A DNA stretch of 64,000 bases from Eumeta japonica (Eukaryota > Arthropoda > Insecta > Lepidoptera > Psychidae). Where the stretch lies: the NCBI GenBank assembly GCA_005406025.1, contig BGZK01000708.1, positions 245,590 through 309,589 on the forward strand, written 5' to 3'. The stretch's first letter is position 1. The number at the start of each line of letters is the position of its first letter. Made by a program: the position numbers and the translations under genes. Under the pieces are notes generated by a model that was not told where the DNA came from, did no database searches, and saw only the letters and a program-made list of their open reading frames with translations. Of this stretch, positions 33,929 through 46,504 are shown piece after piece.

Positions 33929-36900
33929 ACTGCAGTATGCGTGGATTACGAGAAGCTACTTTTCATCACATTAATAATTTGAAATTGCCACCTACATCTT
34001 GAAAACGTCGCTTACGTATTGTCAATTAATACATTTCATCGTTAAATACAGTCTTGTTACAAAATACTTTACTAACATTTAAAATGTCTAAAAAATGTAT
34101 AACGTCTTCAAAAATCATGATGCATTCAAAGAAGCATATATTATGAATGTACGCAACGTTAATAAAAATTTCAAATCGTTTGACTGCAGTGGCGATGTCT
34201 CCAGCGCCATCTGCATTGAGTTTGCGCACTAATACTGAATCTAAATTTTCCTATCCAGCAAAACTGATTATTTTTTTATGACATTAGTTGTTTATTTAAT
34301 AATAAACAGCAAAAAAATAATCGCCTTCTAAAAAAAGTTTCAAAACGATAACCATAAAAGGTCGCAAAATGTGTAAATGAAATAAATAAAATAAACCAAG
34401 CACATGACGCGACTTCCGCGATAAATAGACGTTGTGTGCCAATTTTATGTAAATGGCGCGTAATTGCGAATAGGTTTTCTGTGGAGTAAGAATCCGCATC
34501 TGTCACGCCCCCTCGCGGCGCCCGCGGGACCGCATTACTTATTCACGCCGCAAAAGAGACGTGACTTGAAAAGAATTCTCTACACGGCCATCTCGCAAAA
34601 ACATGTACCCCCACAGCCAGTACACGCAATGCTGCTCAATAGGAATTATTTTAAACGGAAATCGGTTTTAGATAAAGTAGGCAATCATTTCGCTCAGTAG
34701 AACTGACAACGGCCGTGGACAAACAGGAGAAGAAGTTTTTCCATCGACGAGCACCGGCCCGAGGGTCCGAGAACCGACAAAACTTTCATGACATTAAAAT
34801 GATAGCTTTATTTGTTTAACGAATGGATTATATTGTTAAACATATTTTATATAAGTGATAGTACATGCAGGCGTAAATCAAATCCCGTTTGATTAAACGT
34901 TAGTACGAGTTTATTGATTGGCGAAGTCATTAATTAATTTCAATGGAAATCGAACGAAGCTGTTATCGACAGCGTGTTCACTTCACAGAATATCGTACGA
35001 TTGAATTGCAATGTTACCTTTTCAATTATTCATGGTTTATGAAAGTTAACATTACATTAATTACATTTATTTCTCGTTTCTTAACTGCGAAGCTGGACGA
35101 GTTAGTCCTCGACAATAACACCATGCTGCCGGTCTAAGTGTTCTCGAGAAGCGATCATCATAGCGACCCAGCTAGACTTATCAGTGATCGTAAAAGTTCG
35201 TGACAGTGACTCAGTGTGGTCGTTCGCGACACCTGTGAGTAATAAGCTGTCGTTGGTATAATAGATATTCTGACTAACTTTGTATGTTCCTTCTCAGAGG
35301 TGTATTTTTTTCGATATGCCATATCTCGCTTTACTGAGTATTCTTCAATCGAATCAATCAATGACCTCTTCTCGGGACCGGGTACACTTGTGCGCCGACT
35401 TGCAATCGACGAGCAGGATCTTCAGCCAGCAGAGTTTCAGTTGAAAAACAATTAATAAATTACTTGTCAACCGAGGAGCAGAGTTTTGTTTAATTTTAAA
35501 TAGACATCAAATGTGGAAGTACAGGCAATCCGGACTCATCCTATTCTTATACTGTGCATACACGTGTTCCTGATATTTCATTTTTTTTTAACGGTCTGTA
35601 ACGATCTTTCAACGGCCAAACGAAATTTCGCTCTCTCTATAAATATATATATATTACATATATGGAAATTATCTAAACTAATGTAGAAAGTTATTTTCCT
35701 ATAAAAGATGCCATACGTAACAGCCAGCGGCGCGTGGAAGCGGAGTGAGAGTCGATTTTCTCTAAATGGCTATTTATACGGCCCCCTCCCCCGCTTCACT
35801 ACTATATAATCAATTAGCGCAAGAGATAGCGCCTAGTGCTACTTTAATCGTCGCTGACTACACATATGCCTATCTGTCTGTCGTAGATCAATAAAAATAC
35901 AAATATTTTATTTTTATTTACACAATCATCTATATAAATATTAATTACAAGTACTTATTATGGCTGTCTTGAAATGCAACTGTTGTAAATATTTATCAAA
36001 CCGGTAAAATAAGCTTAGACTGACTATTTCGAGCAGTGTCTATAAGTATTAACTTATAGTTATAAAATAAGTCTAAACTACGGCCGTTCCGAACAACTTC
36101 AGTTAAATCTACACCTGGGACTTTATTTTGAAGAATAAATTCACCGCTAATGGCGAAAAATAATCAAACATACATATATCGTATTTAGTCGACTCGTGGG
36201 TATTATTCATTCGTGACAAGTAATAATTGTTCCTAAATAATGTTTTGTTATTTTTAAAAATATGTTTATTGCAGTACCGCAGTCGTTTACAACAAAAACA
36301 CTGCAATCATCTTATTCAGTTTTAAAATAATTCCGCGTTTGAACAAATAAATAAAAAAACAGGTTCCACGACAAGCGAAAGTAGACGTTAAGTCTAAATA
36401 GACTTTGAAATACATTCTCCTAAACTTGGTGAAATATCGTTATATAAAATGTAATAAAAAATATTATAGTTTGTCAAGCCATCCTGGTTTTTTATTGACC
36501 TCAAGCCCGACCCGTCCGCGGCTGCGCACCCCAAGGTCATCGAAGAACGGTCCAGCAGCAGTGGGGCCGCAAAGCTGGAATCTGGAAAAAGAAAGTAGAA
36601 ATCCGTAGCCTTTATTGCGGTGGGCCGATGTGTATGAGGAGCTCGGCTTGTCTTTGAGGGTGCATAAGTATCCTTAGTGAACATCCTCCGATACACTTTT
36701 CCAGGTTTCCTCGTGTTGTTCTCCTGCATTTTTAGAACATATATTGATATCTTAATCTACACATTGCAAGCTGTATGGCGACTTTTTTGAATAAAATGTA
36801 TTTAAGTTTATGTACATTGTATATTCTCTTTTTATATTATAATGAACTCGCTCGGAACACGCAAGGAGCATAAATAAGCACTGAACGCATGTTGTTGTAG

Positions 36901-38640
36901 GTGAGTAATTGTTTTGTTTGTGTACTGAACCTCGATGTAGGAACAAAGGGACCTTCTTATTATGCATGAATACATTTATATTTTGTTGTGGTACAACATA
37001 CATGAATAAGAAAATCGCTTTATGCCACAGGCTTGCTACAGTCTTATTAGAACTCCCTCGCCTCGCATGGGCGGTGTGCACGGCCACCACGAGAATACCA
37101 CCTATATTTTATTGAAAATAAGCAATTAAACCAAAATATTATTGTATAATAAAAGGGCTAAGTTATATTCCAGTAATGTTTTTACTGTACTATGGTGCAT
37201 GACACGAGTTTCTGATAGGCAATAGTCTATGGAGCTTATATAATTCGACACTCGAACAACAAATGTCGCATTGTATATCGCAGCTCGAAGTACTCCGAAG
37301 ATGGATTATTAACAATTTCCAAACGGGCCTCTAAAAGGTCCGATTCTAAGCGTCGGATTCTTTATATAGGACGATAGAGTAAACATTTGGGGAGGAAACA
37401 ATTTTTCGTGAAAACAAACAACTTTTTTCCCCAAACGAGAGGCACTCTTGTATTTCTATTGAAAATCGTTTCTAAATGGACCGTTAAAATGAATATTGAC
37501 TCGGGTCTCGTTATTTATTTATTTTTTTTTTGTTTAAATTCTTCCTGGAACCACTTTTTATAAGCTTTCCATAAGTACTCAAATGACTGTTTTTTTAAAC
37601 AGTGAGAATTTTAAGTGTATGTGTGATTGATTGTCTATGTCATTATAATTAAAATAAAAAATATAGTTTTAGCATATATATTTTCTTAAGAGACACTATT
37701 TGGCTTATGTAGTTGGTTTATAAAATTAACCCTATCTCTCTTGCACTCAGTGATGAGACTTCAATAGATCTCAATCACTTTCCGTGACGAGCATCCCAAT
37801 TCCGACAAAATAAACTCTACCTCATTTATTAATGATGAAAAATAAATGATAAAAAATAACTCGTAAGTACATTGATTAACGTTGACAGTCACCTATTTCA
37901 TGTATGTCTATAATATGCAACATTGAAGTAATTAGTTGGCATAGCAATAAACTAAAACAGAACAAAAATTAGATAAAAATCTTACGAAACCATAAAATCT
38001 GTTACTTAAAAATTGATATCTACTCCTGTTACTCTAACTAAAAAGGAGACAAAAAACATTCTATCGCCTTGTATCGTCGTGTACACGTTATTCGTTTTTG
38101 CTCCGCACTCGTGGCTTCAGAATATAGAGTTCTCTTTCTCTTTCTCCTTATGTTGCATATTTTTTCTCTCATGTGTAACGAAATATGTCTTAGCGTGACG
38201 AGTCCTTGTAATACTCAACTTTTGTCCACTTATCAATTATTAAAACGTTGCCTAAAATAGTTCGGTTTAAAAGTCAGCTAAGTGCGACCCACACTTGCTT
38301 AGAGAGGGTTCTAACCAGCTATGGTAATACGTATAGCCCAATAGAGGCAATTAAATTCAACAATTTTGTGTCATTCGTGGAAATTAGATGATTTTCATAA
38401 GTTTAATATTCCATAATTTCTTCGAAATTGTAGCCCATTGGTTTCGTATGTAAGAGAGTATTTCTAGACTTTTTTACATTTTATTTATTTTTTTCAAATC
38501 AAATATCAAATTTGGAGTAATTTAAGAAGTCCTTCTATAACTTGCCGTTGTCAAAATTGAAAGCTTTTCGTACATGAGTATACACTGTTTTTATTGAATT
38601 TATTTAAAAATAAAGTTTTCATAAGATCTTATTGTCTTAG
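33929..38640. other. No gene seen in about 4.7 kb
   Basis: AT-rich, with a somewhat GC-richer stretch at 34500-34760 and around 36500-36600. ORFs up to 112 codons lie on both strands in overlapping pairs and carry no motif I recognise. No tRNA-like cloverleaf or transposon ends were noticed. Confidence 0.5.
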
Positions 38641-39660
38641 AATCCAACAAGTCTGTTTTAACAGTTTACCGAGAGATGTATGTATGTCTTTATGTATGTG
38701 AATTTGTGTGTGTGCATGCGCGTGTGTCTATGCGCGTGCTCGAATGCGTGTCCGTCTGTTTGTGTATGTAAATCTACATGTAAATTTTGAACTTATTTAC
38801 CAGCCAATGCAAATCGCATCGAAATCGTTTGGTTCGTTCGAGAACTATCGTTAGCGATCAATTAGAAAAGAGTTATTCAATGAATTTATGAAATTCTTGA
38901 TGGTTTAATATTTAGAATGCAGTTACTAATGTAATTGAAGAACTGCGTCGAATGCCGTAATATTGATCAAAAGTAAAAACACATTCGAAAGTAACGTGAT
39001 AGAAAAATTAAAAATAGCACTCCATTAAAATAAAATTCAGATTTGATTTTTGAATTTGATTATACTGATTTTTCAATAAGTTTGGATTTAATTCAAAAAG
39101 CTCAAAACGTATTATAATATTTTGGAACTTGTAGAGCTTGAAAATCATTAAAATTTACTACTATTTATATTTTTGAATGCTTTGAACTCCAATGTAGCAA
39201 TAAGTTTTAGGAATAACTTACACGATCAACCGTCTTTGGAATTTATGAGTTTGAGAAAACTCAAAAATTTGTAGACAACTACATTTTTGAACTCGAGAGG
39301 CTCCAAAACACATAAATCGATAAATATCATTACGGGAAGTTTTAAGGATTGTCTGCAAAGTCAACTGTTTTTCAGATTTTTTCTCATGATGAACTTTTTG
39401 ATTTGATGTAGCGTGATACCTAAATTTCTCAGTTATATTTATTTAATTTTGTGATGTGCCCCTAAAATTCATTTTCAAAGTCAGATTACGTTTACTTATA
39501 TCATATGTCTGTAATTGGGTTATCTTACTTCTTATATTTAGCAAATTCCATTTTTTTTAGTCCAATAGTCGAAGGGAACAGGCTATGACAAACGGACAGA
39601 CAGAGATAAAAGTGATCATATTAACATTTCGTTTTGCCATGGGATACGCTAAGAAGCCTA
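38641..39660 (+). repeat. Decayed interspersed repeat fragments
   Basis: A GT-rich simple stretch (38670-38780) precedes GCATCGAAATCGTTTGGTTC and GTTCGAGAACTATCG, the same TCGGTT-TTCGAGAA type of motif seen at 8160-8190. Near 39590 ACAAACGGACAGACAGAG resembles the ends of the repeats near 2.8 and 9.5 kb. Boundaries are unclear, and there is no coding potential. Confidence 0.4.
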
Positions 39661-42080
39661 CTTACAATAATTTGAAGTCATAACCTTAATATGAACATTT
39701 GTATTTCAATCAAATAAAACTTTTTGCATTGTCCTTATACATTTTAAAACAAAAAGAAATATATTTTCATGTATTTATCTGTCTGTACGTACATTTCTAA
39801 GGCGAGAACTACTGATCTGATTTACAAAGTTCATCGTTTACTATGCAAATACGTCATATAACCAAGTTGTAATTCTCTTTGCTTTATTCTTTGCTTCGCT
39901 TGGGTGAAAATAAAACGAAATCCATATTTTACACCGATTGGTAACAACGATGTACAAAAGAGGATCAAGCTCAAGCGGAATTGGAATCGCAAGTGAAACC
40001 ATAAAAAAACGTAACTATCGATGTCAAGAGCGAAGCGAAAAGGTTTTATACTAAAATATAGTAATTTATTGACAGTACGTGTGTTCTCGTGCTAAACGTA
40101 CTTATGCGTTTTTCTGGAATAAGTTAATCAGAAATAAAGCGAGATCGAAACATAGATCAAGACCGGGAGCGGGTCCGCGTGCGCAAGCGTCGTTGACAGC
40201 AGGATCGGTCGGGGTAAAAGATGAGATATTTAATTTTCTATCTACACGGACGAAGCCGGGATCAAAGCTACTGTATGCTGTTATTGACCTTGAACAAGCT
40301 GTGTAAAAAATTACGTTACAAAAAGGGCAACAATGTGCAAAACGAATAGCCATTTTATAATGAGTCGTTACGCCTGTAAATCACGTCCACGAGTTTATCT
40401 CGACGCGGCATCGATTAGAATAGGCCCCCTGGCGCACGGCCAGCGGCCGCGTCCGATGAGCGAACAAATCACCGAGACGGTATGTTTGTATTGGCCCTAA
40501 TGATTCGGCCATTAAGGTTTATGGCCTACGGGCGTGATATCGAAGGGTTTAACAAACTGTATATGAGAGGTATCGAAATAATGCTAAGATCCCATTCTTA
40601 GGATTTTGTAGCCTAAGGTAAAAGCAGAACGACTACAGTTTCGTTCTATCTCTCTCCGTCTGTCTCTTGCTATCTCTGTCATTTTTCATAGATTCTGATG
40701 AGATTGTACAGGTAGGCACTTTAAAAGAACAGTGAAACAATCACGCGAGAAAATTACGAGAAAAGTTTTTTAGGGATAGTTTTCCATACCGACGTAATAC
40801 TGAGAAACAATTTTTTTTCTTTGCGCGTTCGTAAATTGGATGGGATAACAAAACGAATTAGGGTTGTTAAATGAGATGTTTTCTGAGATTTATAATGTGC
40901 GGTTTATTAGAATCCAGAATCATTAACTTTGTGTATTCCATATCTAATATTTAAAGTATGTGTTTTCAAAGCCTGAAAGAACTTACAGTATTAGAGTTTT
41001 ATACCAAAATGACTATATTTGAATAAAATATCCCTCTATACTTTTTTTAGATATACGACATTTTCAATTTTCAATAGTAAGTACCAGTTCGCTGGTGCGC
41101 AGCACAACCTGCACCTTAGCGCCATAAACACCTGCCATTTAAACGTTTAGTCCATGATATTACAAAATGAATTTTTCAAATTTACAGAAGTTTTCTTCAA
41201 AGTTAGTGCCATTATTATTTTCACATCATTTTGTTAGTTGGTACGGAACGCTAGACGTGGTAGTTCGACTTCCACCTTGACCGTTATTTATTTTCTATTT
41301 GTATTGCAGTATTAGAGATACCTATTACTTTTGTACCTAACTATTTTGTTATTCGAGTTTGGAGTCGTGCTCGTTTAAAAACAAAAAAAAAGTACCCACT
41401 CGAACAGGAGAGCATATCAAGTCTTAAAATATTCCATGACAGCCGCGTAAGTACGGTACCAGTGTCGGGCGCGATCACTTACCTAGCTAAGAGTATGGTC
41501 TTGTGGGGACTCGCGAAGCTGATAATAAAACACAAAAATACTTAAATGTCAGACATGAATTTTGTTAATAATAATTAACTTCGGCTGGCGGATGCGTCCG
41601 CACAGACAGAATGTATTCTTTCTACTTGTACGTCGCCCGATCACGATGATGAATCATGATGCCGATTGCTATTCCGTTTCCGATTCTTCTTCCGGTTTTT
41701 TTCGAGGCGCCAATTCGTATCACTAGATGGAATCGGGGAAAATTCTGGTATCAAATATTTTTTTGCTATATTGCTTGGAGAAAATATTACTTTCCATGAG
41801 TCAAAAAATTTTAGGAATCTGTAATAACATAAATATGCACATAAAGCCAAAACGAAATGTTAATAGTCTATTTTATTGGAGAAGTTACTTATTAATGAAG
41901 TAATTGTTAGTACCGATTTAGTAGTTCGGTGCGATGGTGTAAATTTACACACAATGTATATGTCATCAATAAAATGCTATTTAATGTTCCAGCAACCATT
42001 TCATTCGCGAGTACAATATATCGACAATAATTGTATAAATGGTGTAAGCACACAAAAAAAAAGCAACAAAACACACACTC
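39661..42080. other. No gene seen
   Basis: Mixed sequence with a CpG-richer stretch around 40150-40470. ORFs of 69-89 codons are unremarkable. Nothing else was recognised. Confidence 0.5.
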
Positions 42081-42084
42081 ATTT

Positions 42085-42640
42085 TTATACATTACTCAAC
42101 TCCGCCCCCTCAATTTTATCTCGCTCTATAAAAAGTTTCATATAAAATTGAAGTTTCCTAATTCCGATAAAAAGCAAATTATGCATACGTTTGAACTTTT
42201 TAGAAAATTCCTTTCGTTTTTGTGTAAATTGGTCGAGCCTCCTCGAGGATAATGCGCTAAAAGTGTAATTCACGAATTTTAACGAAATCTTTTAAATACA
42301 TAGTTCCTGTAGGATACAAATGTTGTATTATCTCATAGGAACTATGCATTTTTTCGGCATGAAAAGTAGCGTACAACATTCTTTGACCCCTAAACTATCA
42401 TTATACAAAAATCATGACGATCCCTTGCTATGTAAAAAAAAACAAATCTATCCCATGGGAACCGTACATTTTCCAGAATAAAAAGTAGCCTATGTGCTAT
42501 TGCAATTGTAATCTATCTCTGTGCTCAATGTCATTTAGATCCATTTAATCTTTCTGACGTGATTGAGCAATAAACTTCCATCAAAACTTTTGCATTTATA
42601 ATATTAATATAAATGGAAAAACATATATCTGGAATATATC
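42085..42640 (+). repeat. Arthropod-type short interspersed repeat, two sub-units
   Basis: Starts with the CCCCCTCAATTTTATC...TATAAAAAGTTTCATAT block shared with about 8930-9020 and 9715-9820. Two related sub-units follow: CATAGGAACTATGCATTTTT with GAAAAGTAGCGTA, and CATGGGAACCGTACATTTTC with AAAAAGTAGCCTATGT. It ends in TTTGCATTTATAATATTAAT. GGGAACTATGCATTTTTC-AAAAGTAGCCTATG repeats are very common in arthropod genomes (general knowledge). No ORF is present. Confidence 0.65.
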
Positions 42641-42699
42641 TACCGGGGGGTTTTATTCTGTAATCATTGTTTATTTAACTATATGTATATAAATATCGT

Positions 42700-43036
42700 C
42701 TGCAGATGGTTATAGGCTATTTACAAACACCATCAAAACGGTATTTGTACATTAGGTTGCCATTTCAGTATAAATCGGAAATTTTTATTACTACCATTAA
42801 TGCCCAAAGGAGAACCGGAGAACCGAGGGAGGACTCTGGAACCAGAATTATCATCGAGAATAAGACCGTGATTGCGATCAAAACTGACAGAAAATTCGGC
42901 CGATATAGAAAATAAGGAATTCATTCTAAATAAATTAGAATCTATTTCGGAGCTAAATCGAGGGCACATTTAAATAATAATAAAAAATTGCTAAATATAA
43001 ATTTATTCCCAAGCGAAGCGGGCGGATGACTGCTAG
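42700..43036 (+). mobile_element. Helitron-like 3' end with degenerate hexamer array
   Basis: About 42800-42960 is a purine-rich degenerate ~6-bp array (GAACCG, GAGAAC, GAGGAC, GGAACC and similar). The right side reads CCCAAGCGAAGCGGGCGGAT (from about 43003), then GACTGCTAG, ending at 43036: a short GC hairpin followed by CTAG, which is the Helitron 3' signature. The 5' start is not resolved. Confidence 0.45.
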
Positions 43037-43236
43037 TCTATACATATATAATGAAAATAGGTTGTCTTTGTTCGCCAATCACGTAAAAACTACTAGACGT
43101 ATAGACATGGGACTGGGACCATTCGATGCGGAATGATTTGTAGATGGTTCTAGGCTACCCATTTTTAGAATTCGTAAATCCTTCGCCATTTTATTTATAA
43201 ATAAAAATTACCCAGCGAAGCGGGAGGGACGGCTAG
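43037..43236 (+). mobile_element. 200-bp Helitron-like non-autonomous element
   Basis: Begins TCTATACATATATAATGAAA and ends with CCCAGCGAAGCGGGAGGGAC then GGCTAG, followed by T. TC at the 5' end, a short hairpin about 10 nt before a CTAG 3' end and no terminal inverted repeats are the Helitron pattern. It starts on the very next base after another CTAG end at 43036, so the two are head to tail. There is no coding sequence. Confidence 0.55.
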
Positions 43237-43376
43237 TGGTTTTATACGATAAAAATTGGGAAAGGACTACTTTCAAATTACTTACCCGTTCTTCTTAAGG
43301 AAGAGCTGAATAAAGAATAAGTGATAAAGTGTATGTTCATAAGAGCCAGTCAGGTGCTTTACTTTTTATGCAATAA

Positions 43377-43600
43377 CTAGCTATCGGCCTGCGGTATCGC
43401 CTGCGTGAACGTAAGTTGTGTTGGAATTCTGGTCCCGGTATTTTCCTGATTTTGGTTCTGGTCACGTTCTTGTTTCTTGCCGGGTCCCACATTCGGTTTA
43501 GTCCCCGGTCTCGTCTCGATTTCAGACTCGGTGCCGGCTCTCAGTTCCACCTCGATGCCGATACAAGGGACTGTTACAGTTCCGATTTGTACACAGCCAA
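43377..43600 (-). mobile_element. Minus-strand Helitron-like 3' end with degenerate hexamer array
   Basis: On the minus strand the end reads CGCAGGCGATACCGCAGGCC, GATAG, then CTAG at 43380-43377. Inside, 43424-43560 is a pyrimidine-rich degenerate ~6-bp array (GGTCCC, GGTTCT, GTCTCG, GGTCTC-like words) comparable to 42800-42960 and 58170-58345. The short ORFs across it translate the array and are not genes. The far end is not found. Confidence 0.45.
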
Positions 43601-44188
43601 AGGAAAGGTTAAAACAATATAAAAATAGAACATTACTCTGAGATAGCACACCTTTCAGTGAACGAAAGGATTTTTAAAAACAGTGTAGTAGTTCGTTTCC
43701 ATTCGGTTCGGTACAAAATGTGGACAAAGTCGAAGACAAATACTAACATAGATTGCATAAAAACATTTTTTAAAATAAGAAAGGTTTTGAAATGACCATG
43801 AAAGTTGTTTCACGTTCTATATGTACTACTTTTCATAGTCTTCGGTCAAACGGTGGCGTAGTCCATTAACATTCCTATGTATTTAGATAATCTGCAACAT
43901 AAAGATATTTTAAATCTGGATTTGGTTTGATCAAATTTTGGATTGTATCATTAAAAGCACCAATTCCAAATGATGCCTCATCGAATACAAACATTAACTT
44001 TATTTCTTAGAATCGAGCAACCTCACTTCACTATATTTAACATGTTTTTTTTTAAACGTTGTCGATCGATATGTGTGCACATGAACATCAAGACGTCACT
44101 TAATGCTTAAATTTTAAATTTCTACATTACAAGGTTTTTGGAAAAGTGGTCTCGATAGTTTGAATTCTTCTTTTAACGTTCGTTACCT
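43601..44188. other. No gene seen
   Basis: AT-rich flank of the insertion that begins at 44200. Nothing was recognised. Confidence 0.5.
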
Positions 44189-44199
44189 TAAAAAGGCAA
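44189..44199 (+). repeat. Target-site duplication, left copy
   Basis: TAAAAAGGCAA, identical to 46494-46504. Confidence 0.85.
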
Positions 44200-44674
44200 C
44201 CACACGACACAGTCCGTGTCCGGCTTCCGTGGCGCTCGGTCGCGCACAGCGATGGTAAGTGACCAACGGCAACCCGGTTCATTATCACAGTGTGTGCTTA
44301 TATGTGTACAGGAGTGAAAACGCTGTGCTTCATAGTGCTGTGCAGTGCCCCGTGCTCCATCACCATCCACAAGCTGAGGACACCTAACGGTATCCACCGA
44401 ATCGCAAACCGCTAATCGCGCAGCGCCGCGACCCCAGTGCGGCGGGGGTCGCGCCGAGCGCGCGCCCGCGACGCGTCCGGCGCTCATCGCCCGCGGCCCT
44501 GCCGCCCCGCGGTTACCGTGTTGCGCGATCTTTATCTATATTTACTCCTACCCGTCCTCTCGTTACTGAACGGCTCGGTCCGCGTACCGGACCGCCACGT
44601 CGGTAGTTTGAAAGGGAAACGGCGAGGGCGGTCTGTTGCTCTTGACCGAGCGCCCTCTTTTTTACTCTGTCAAA

Positions 44675-46173
44675 ATGGACGCTAAACTAAAATCATTTCT
44701 GGCCGAACGCGGCCTACTAAAAGACTTCGAGGAGTACTGCTCCTCGCCTGCCTCCCCCGAATCGGCATCCGAAATGGATATCGATAAACAATATGTGCCC
44801 AGGACTACAGTCCACTATCCGTCTGACGAGTCGGAAAGTGATTATTTCCACTCCGATGACTCCAAAGGTGGAGACGAACCCTTCACAAAGGTCCAAAGCC
44901 GAAAGGCTCGAGCACGCCGAGCGAGGCTAATAGCCTCAGGCGCTATTACTCTGGGACCCGGTTTCCAATGTTATTCACCGGCTAAGCCCAAAAACAATCC
45001 AGGACCAACACCCTCTCCCGCTACTCCCGTAGCACCCACCCCTACGCCCTCTTGGCGCAATATGGGGGAAAAAAAGAAACCCGAGCAAACAGATAACGAT
45101 TCCAAAAAGGCTAAAAAGCCAAAAACCATCGTCGTAGAAGACGATGACGCCCCCCTCCCTGCTCCACGTAAGGAGCAAAAACCGCCCCCTATCTTTCTCT
45201 GGGAAAAAGAAAAATTCTCAGAAATTCGCAGACAATGCGAATTAAAAAACATTACAATTTCGCATGCGCGAAATACAAAAAATAAAGGACTAAAAGTCCA
45301 GCCCGATTCCATCTCAGATTTTCGTAATCTGACCAATCTTCTGGCAACAATGAAAGCTGCCTACCACACTTACTCCCTTAAGGAAGAACGCGAGTTCCGT
45401 GTTGTCCTTAAGGGCGTACTAAGAGTTTCCGCTAGACGAGGTCAAAGATGACCTCCTAGCCCAAAACTCCCGTGCGGGCGGTCCGCCGTGTTACAAATCG
45501 TAACCGCGAACCGCTCGACCTCGTTCTGGTCTCCGCCGACCCATCCGCTAAAGATAGCGCCAAAGCTATCTTCTTCAAAATTAAGACGGTGTGCTCCCTC
45601 TCAGGGATCAAAGTGGAATTACCCCACAAACGAAGCTCACCAGGACAGTGTCACAACTGTCAACTCTATGGTCACAGTTCTAAGAACTGTTTTAGAAAAG
45701 CACGCTGTGTAAAGTGTCTGGGCGATCACGGCACTGCAGCGTGCACCCGAAACAAAGAAACAGACGGCCCGCCCGCCTGTGTCCTTTGTAACACATCTGG
45801 CCACACGGCCAACTACCTGGGATGCCCGCGCGCCGCCCCAAAAAAATACCCGACCCCAAGTAGGAACAATAGGGATAACAATAGTCATCCGAACGACAAG
45901 GCCGCCCCGCGCCGAGCGCCCGCGCGAGCGGTCTCAAAAAACGCTACCTACGCCAATGTAACGGCGGGCCGCCGTAAAGACCCGCCTAAAACCAAAAGCG
46001 ATGTGTCTACGGACACACTAAGTCAAATCATGTCGGTGATATCGATCATCGACATTAACGAACTCGCGGATCTCGCGAAGTCATTTAAGGCCGCATCAAA
46101 CCCGGTCGAAAAATTGCTGATTTTAGCAAAACACGCCTCTCTCGTAGAGACGATTAAAAATAATAAATTCTAA
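44675..46173 (+). pseudogene. Jockey-type ORF1 (gag-like nucleocapsid), two frameshifts
   Basis: Nucleic-acid chaperone of a Jockey-type LINE that would package element RNA. ATG at 44675 (MDAKLKSFLAERGLLKDFEE) is preferred to the upstream in-frame ATG at 44636 because it opens the acidic N-terminal region. Serine/proline/lysine-rich linkers follow, with PIFLWEKEKFSEIRRQC and the start of a PRE_C2HC-like domain. The frame shifts near 45422 (EFPLDEVKDD is in the next frame) and again near 45465, after which VRAVRRVTNRNREPLDLVLV continues. Three zinc knuckles are intact: CHNCQLYGHSSKNC, CVKCLGDHGTAAC and CVLCNTSGHTANYLGC. The stop is at 46171-46173. Homologues would be about 500 residues in one frame. 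Confidence 0.88.
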
Positions 46174-46493
46174 TCGTCTAAAAACAAACCTCTTCTCATC
46201 CCATACCGTGCCGGGAAGCACGGTCAAAAATCATTTTACCATTCTCCCACGCGCCGCGAAGTCCCCAAACATAGCCCTGACGGCTTAGTTTGAATCTCGC
46301 TTTAACGTCCGGTAAAGCTGCTGCACCTATGGCTACTTTCATAGGTTATTAGCTTTAAAAATAGAGTCCCCCCAAAGGGAGTGCTTTTTAGTGGGTAAAA
46401 ATCCCACATAACCCGGCCTATAGGGCGCGTGGCCGGGTATCTTTCGTCCGTGAAGATTTTTACACTTCCTGCGCATCAAACCAAAAAAAAAAA
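46174..46493 (+). other. 3' UTR and poly(A) tail of the ORF1-only element
   Basis: Contains a potential stem AGCACGGT...ACCGTGC at its start (46206-46224) and an A11 tail at 46483-46493. Conceptual translations show no RT or endonuclease motif in any frame. Confidence 0.7.
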
Positions 46494-46504
46494 TAAAAAG
46501 GCAA
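46494..46504 (+). repeat. Target-site duplication, right copy
   Basis: TAAAAAGGCAA, identical to 44189-44199. Confidence 0.85.

Larger units (their letters stand above)
44189..46504 (+). mobile_element. Complete ORF1-only non-LTR retrotransposon with 11-bp target duplication
   Basis: TAAAAAGGCAA occurs at 44189-44199 and again, exactly, at 46494-46504. Between them lie a GC-rich 475-nt 5' UTR starting CCACACGACACAGTCCGTGT, a gag-like ORF1 (44675-46173), a ~310-nt 3' UTR and an A11 tail at 46483-46493. No endonuclease or reverse transcriptase motif is visible after ORF1. The duplication and tail show that this is a finished insertion of about 2.3 kb, not a fragment. It must have been mobilised in trans by another element's ORF2. 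ORF1-only LINEs are known (HeT-A in Drosophila, HAL1 in mammals). Deletion of ORF2 from a parental Jockey is the likely origin. Confidence 0.85.

Noticed and set aside
36394..36729. 111-codon minus-strand ORF
   Set aside because: Part looks exon-like, but no family is recognised and no splice sites support it.
44971..45336. 121-codon minus-strand ORF
   Set aside because: It is antisense to the ORF1 linker and zinc-knuckle region, which has clear domain structure on the plus strand.
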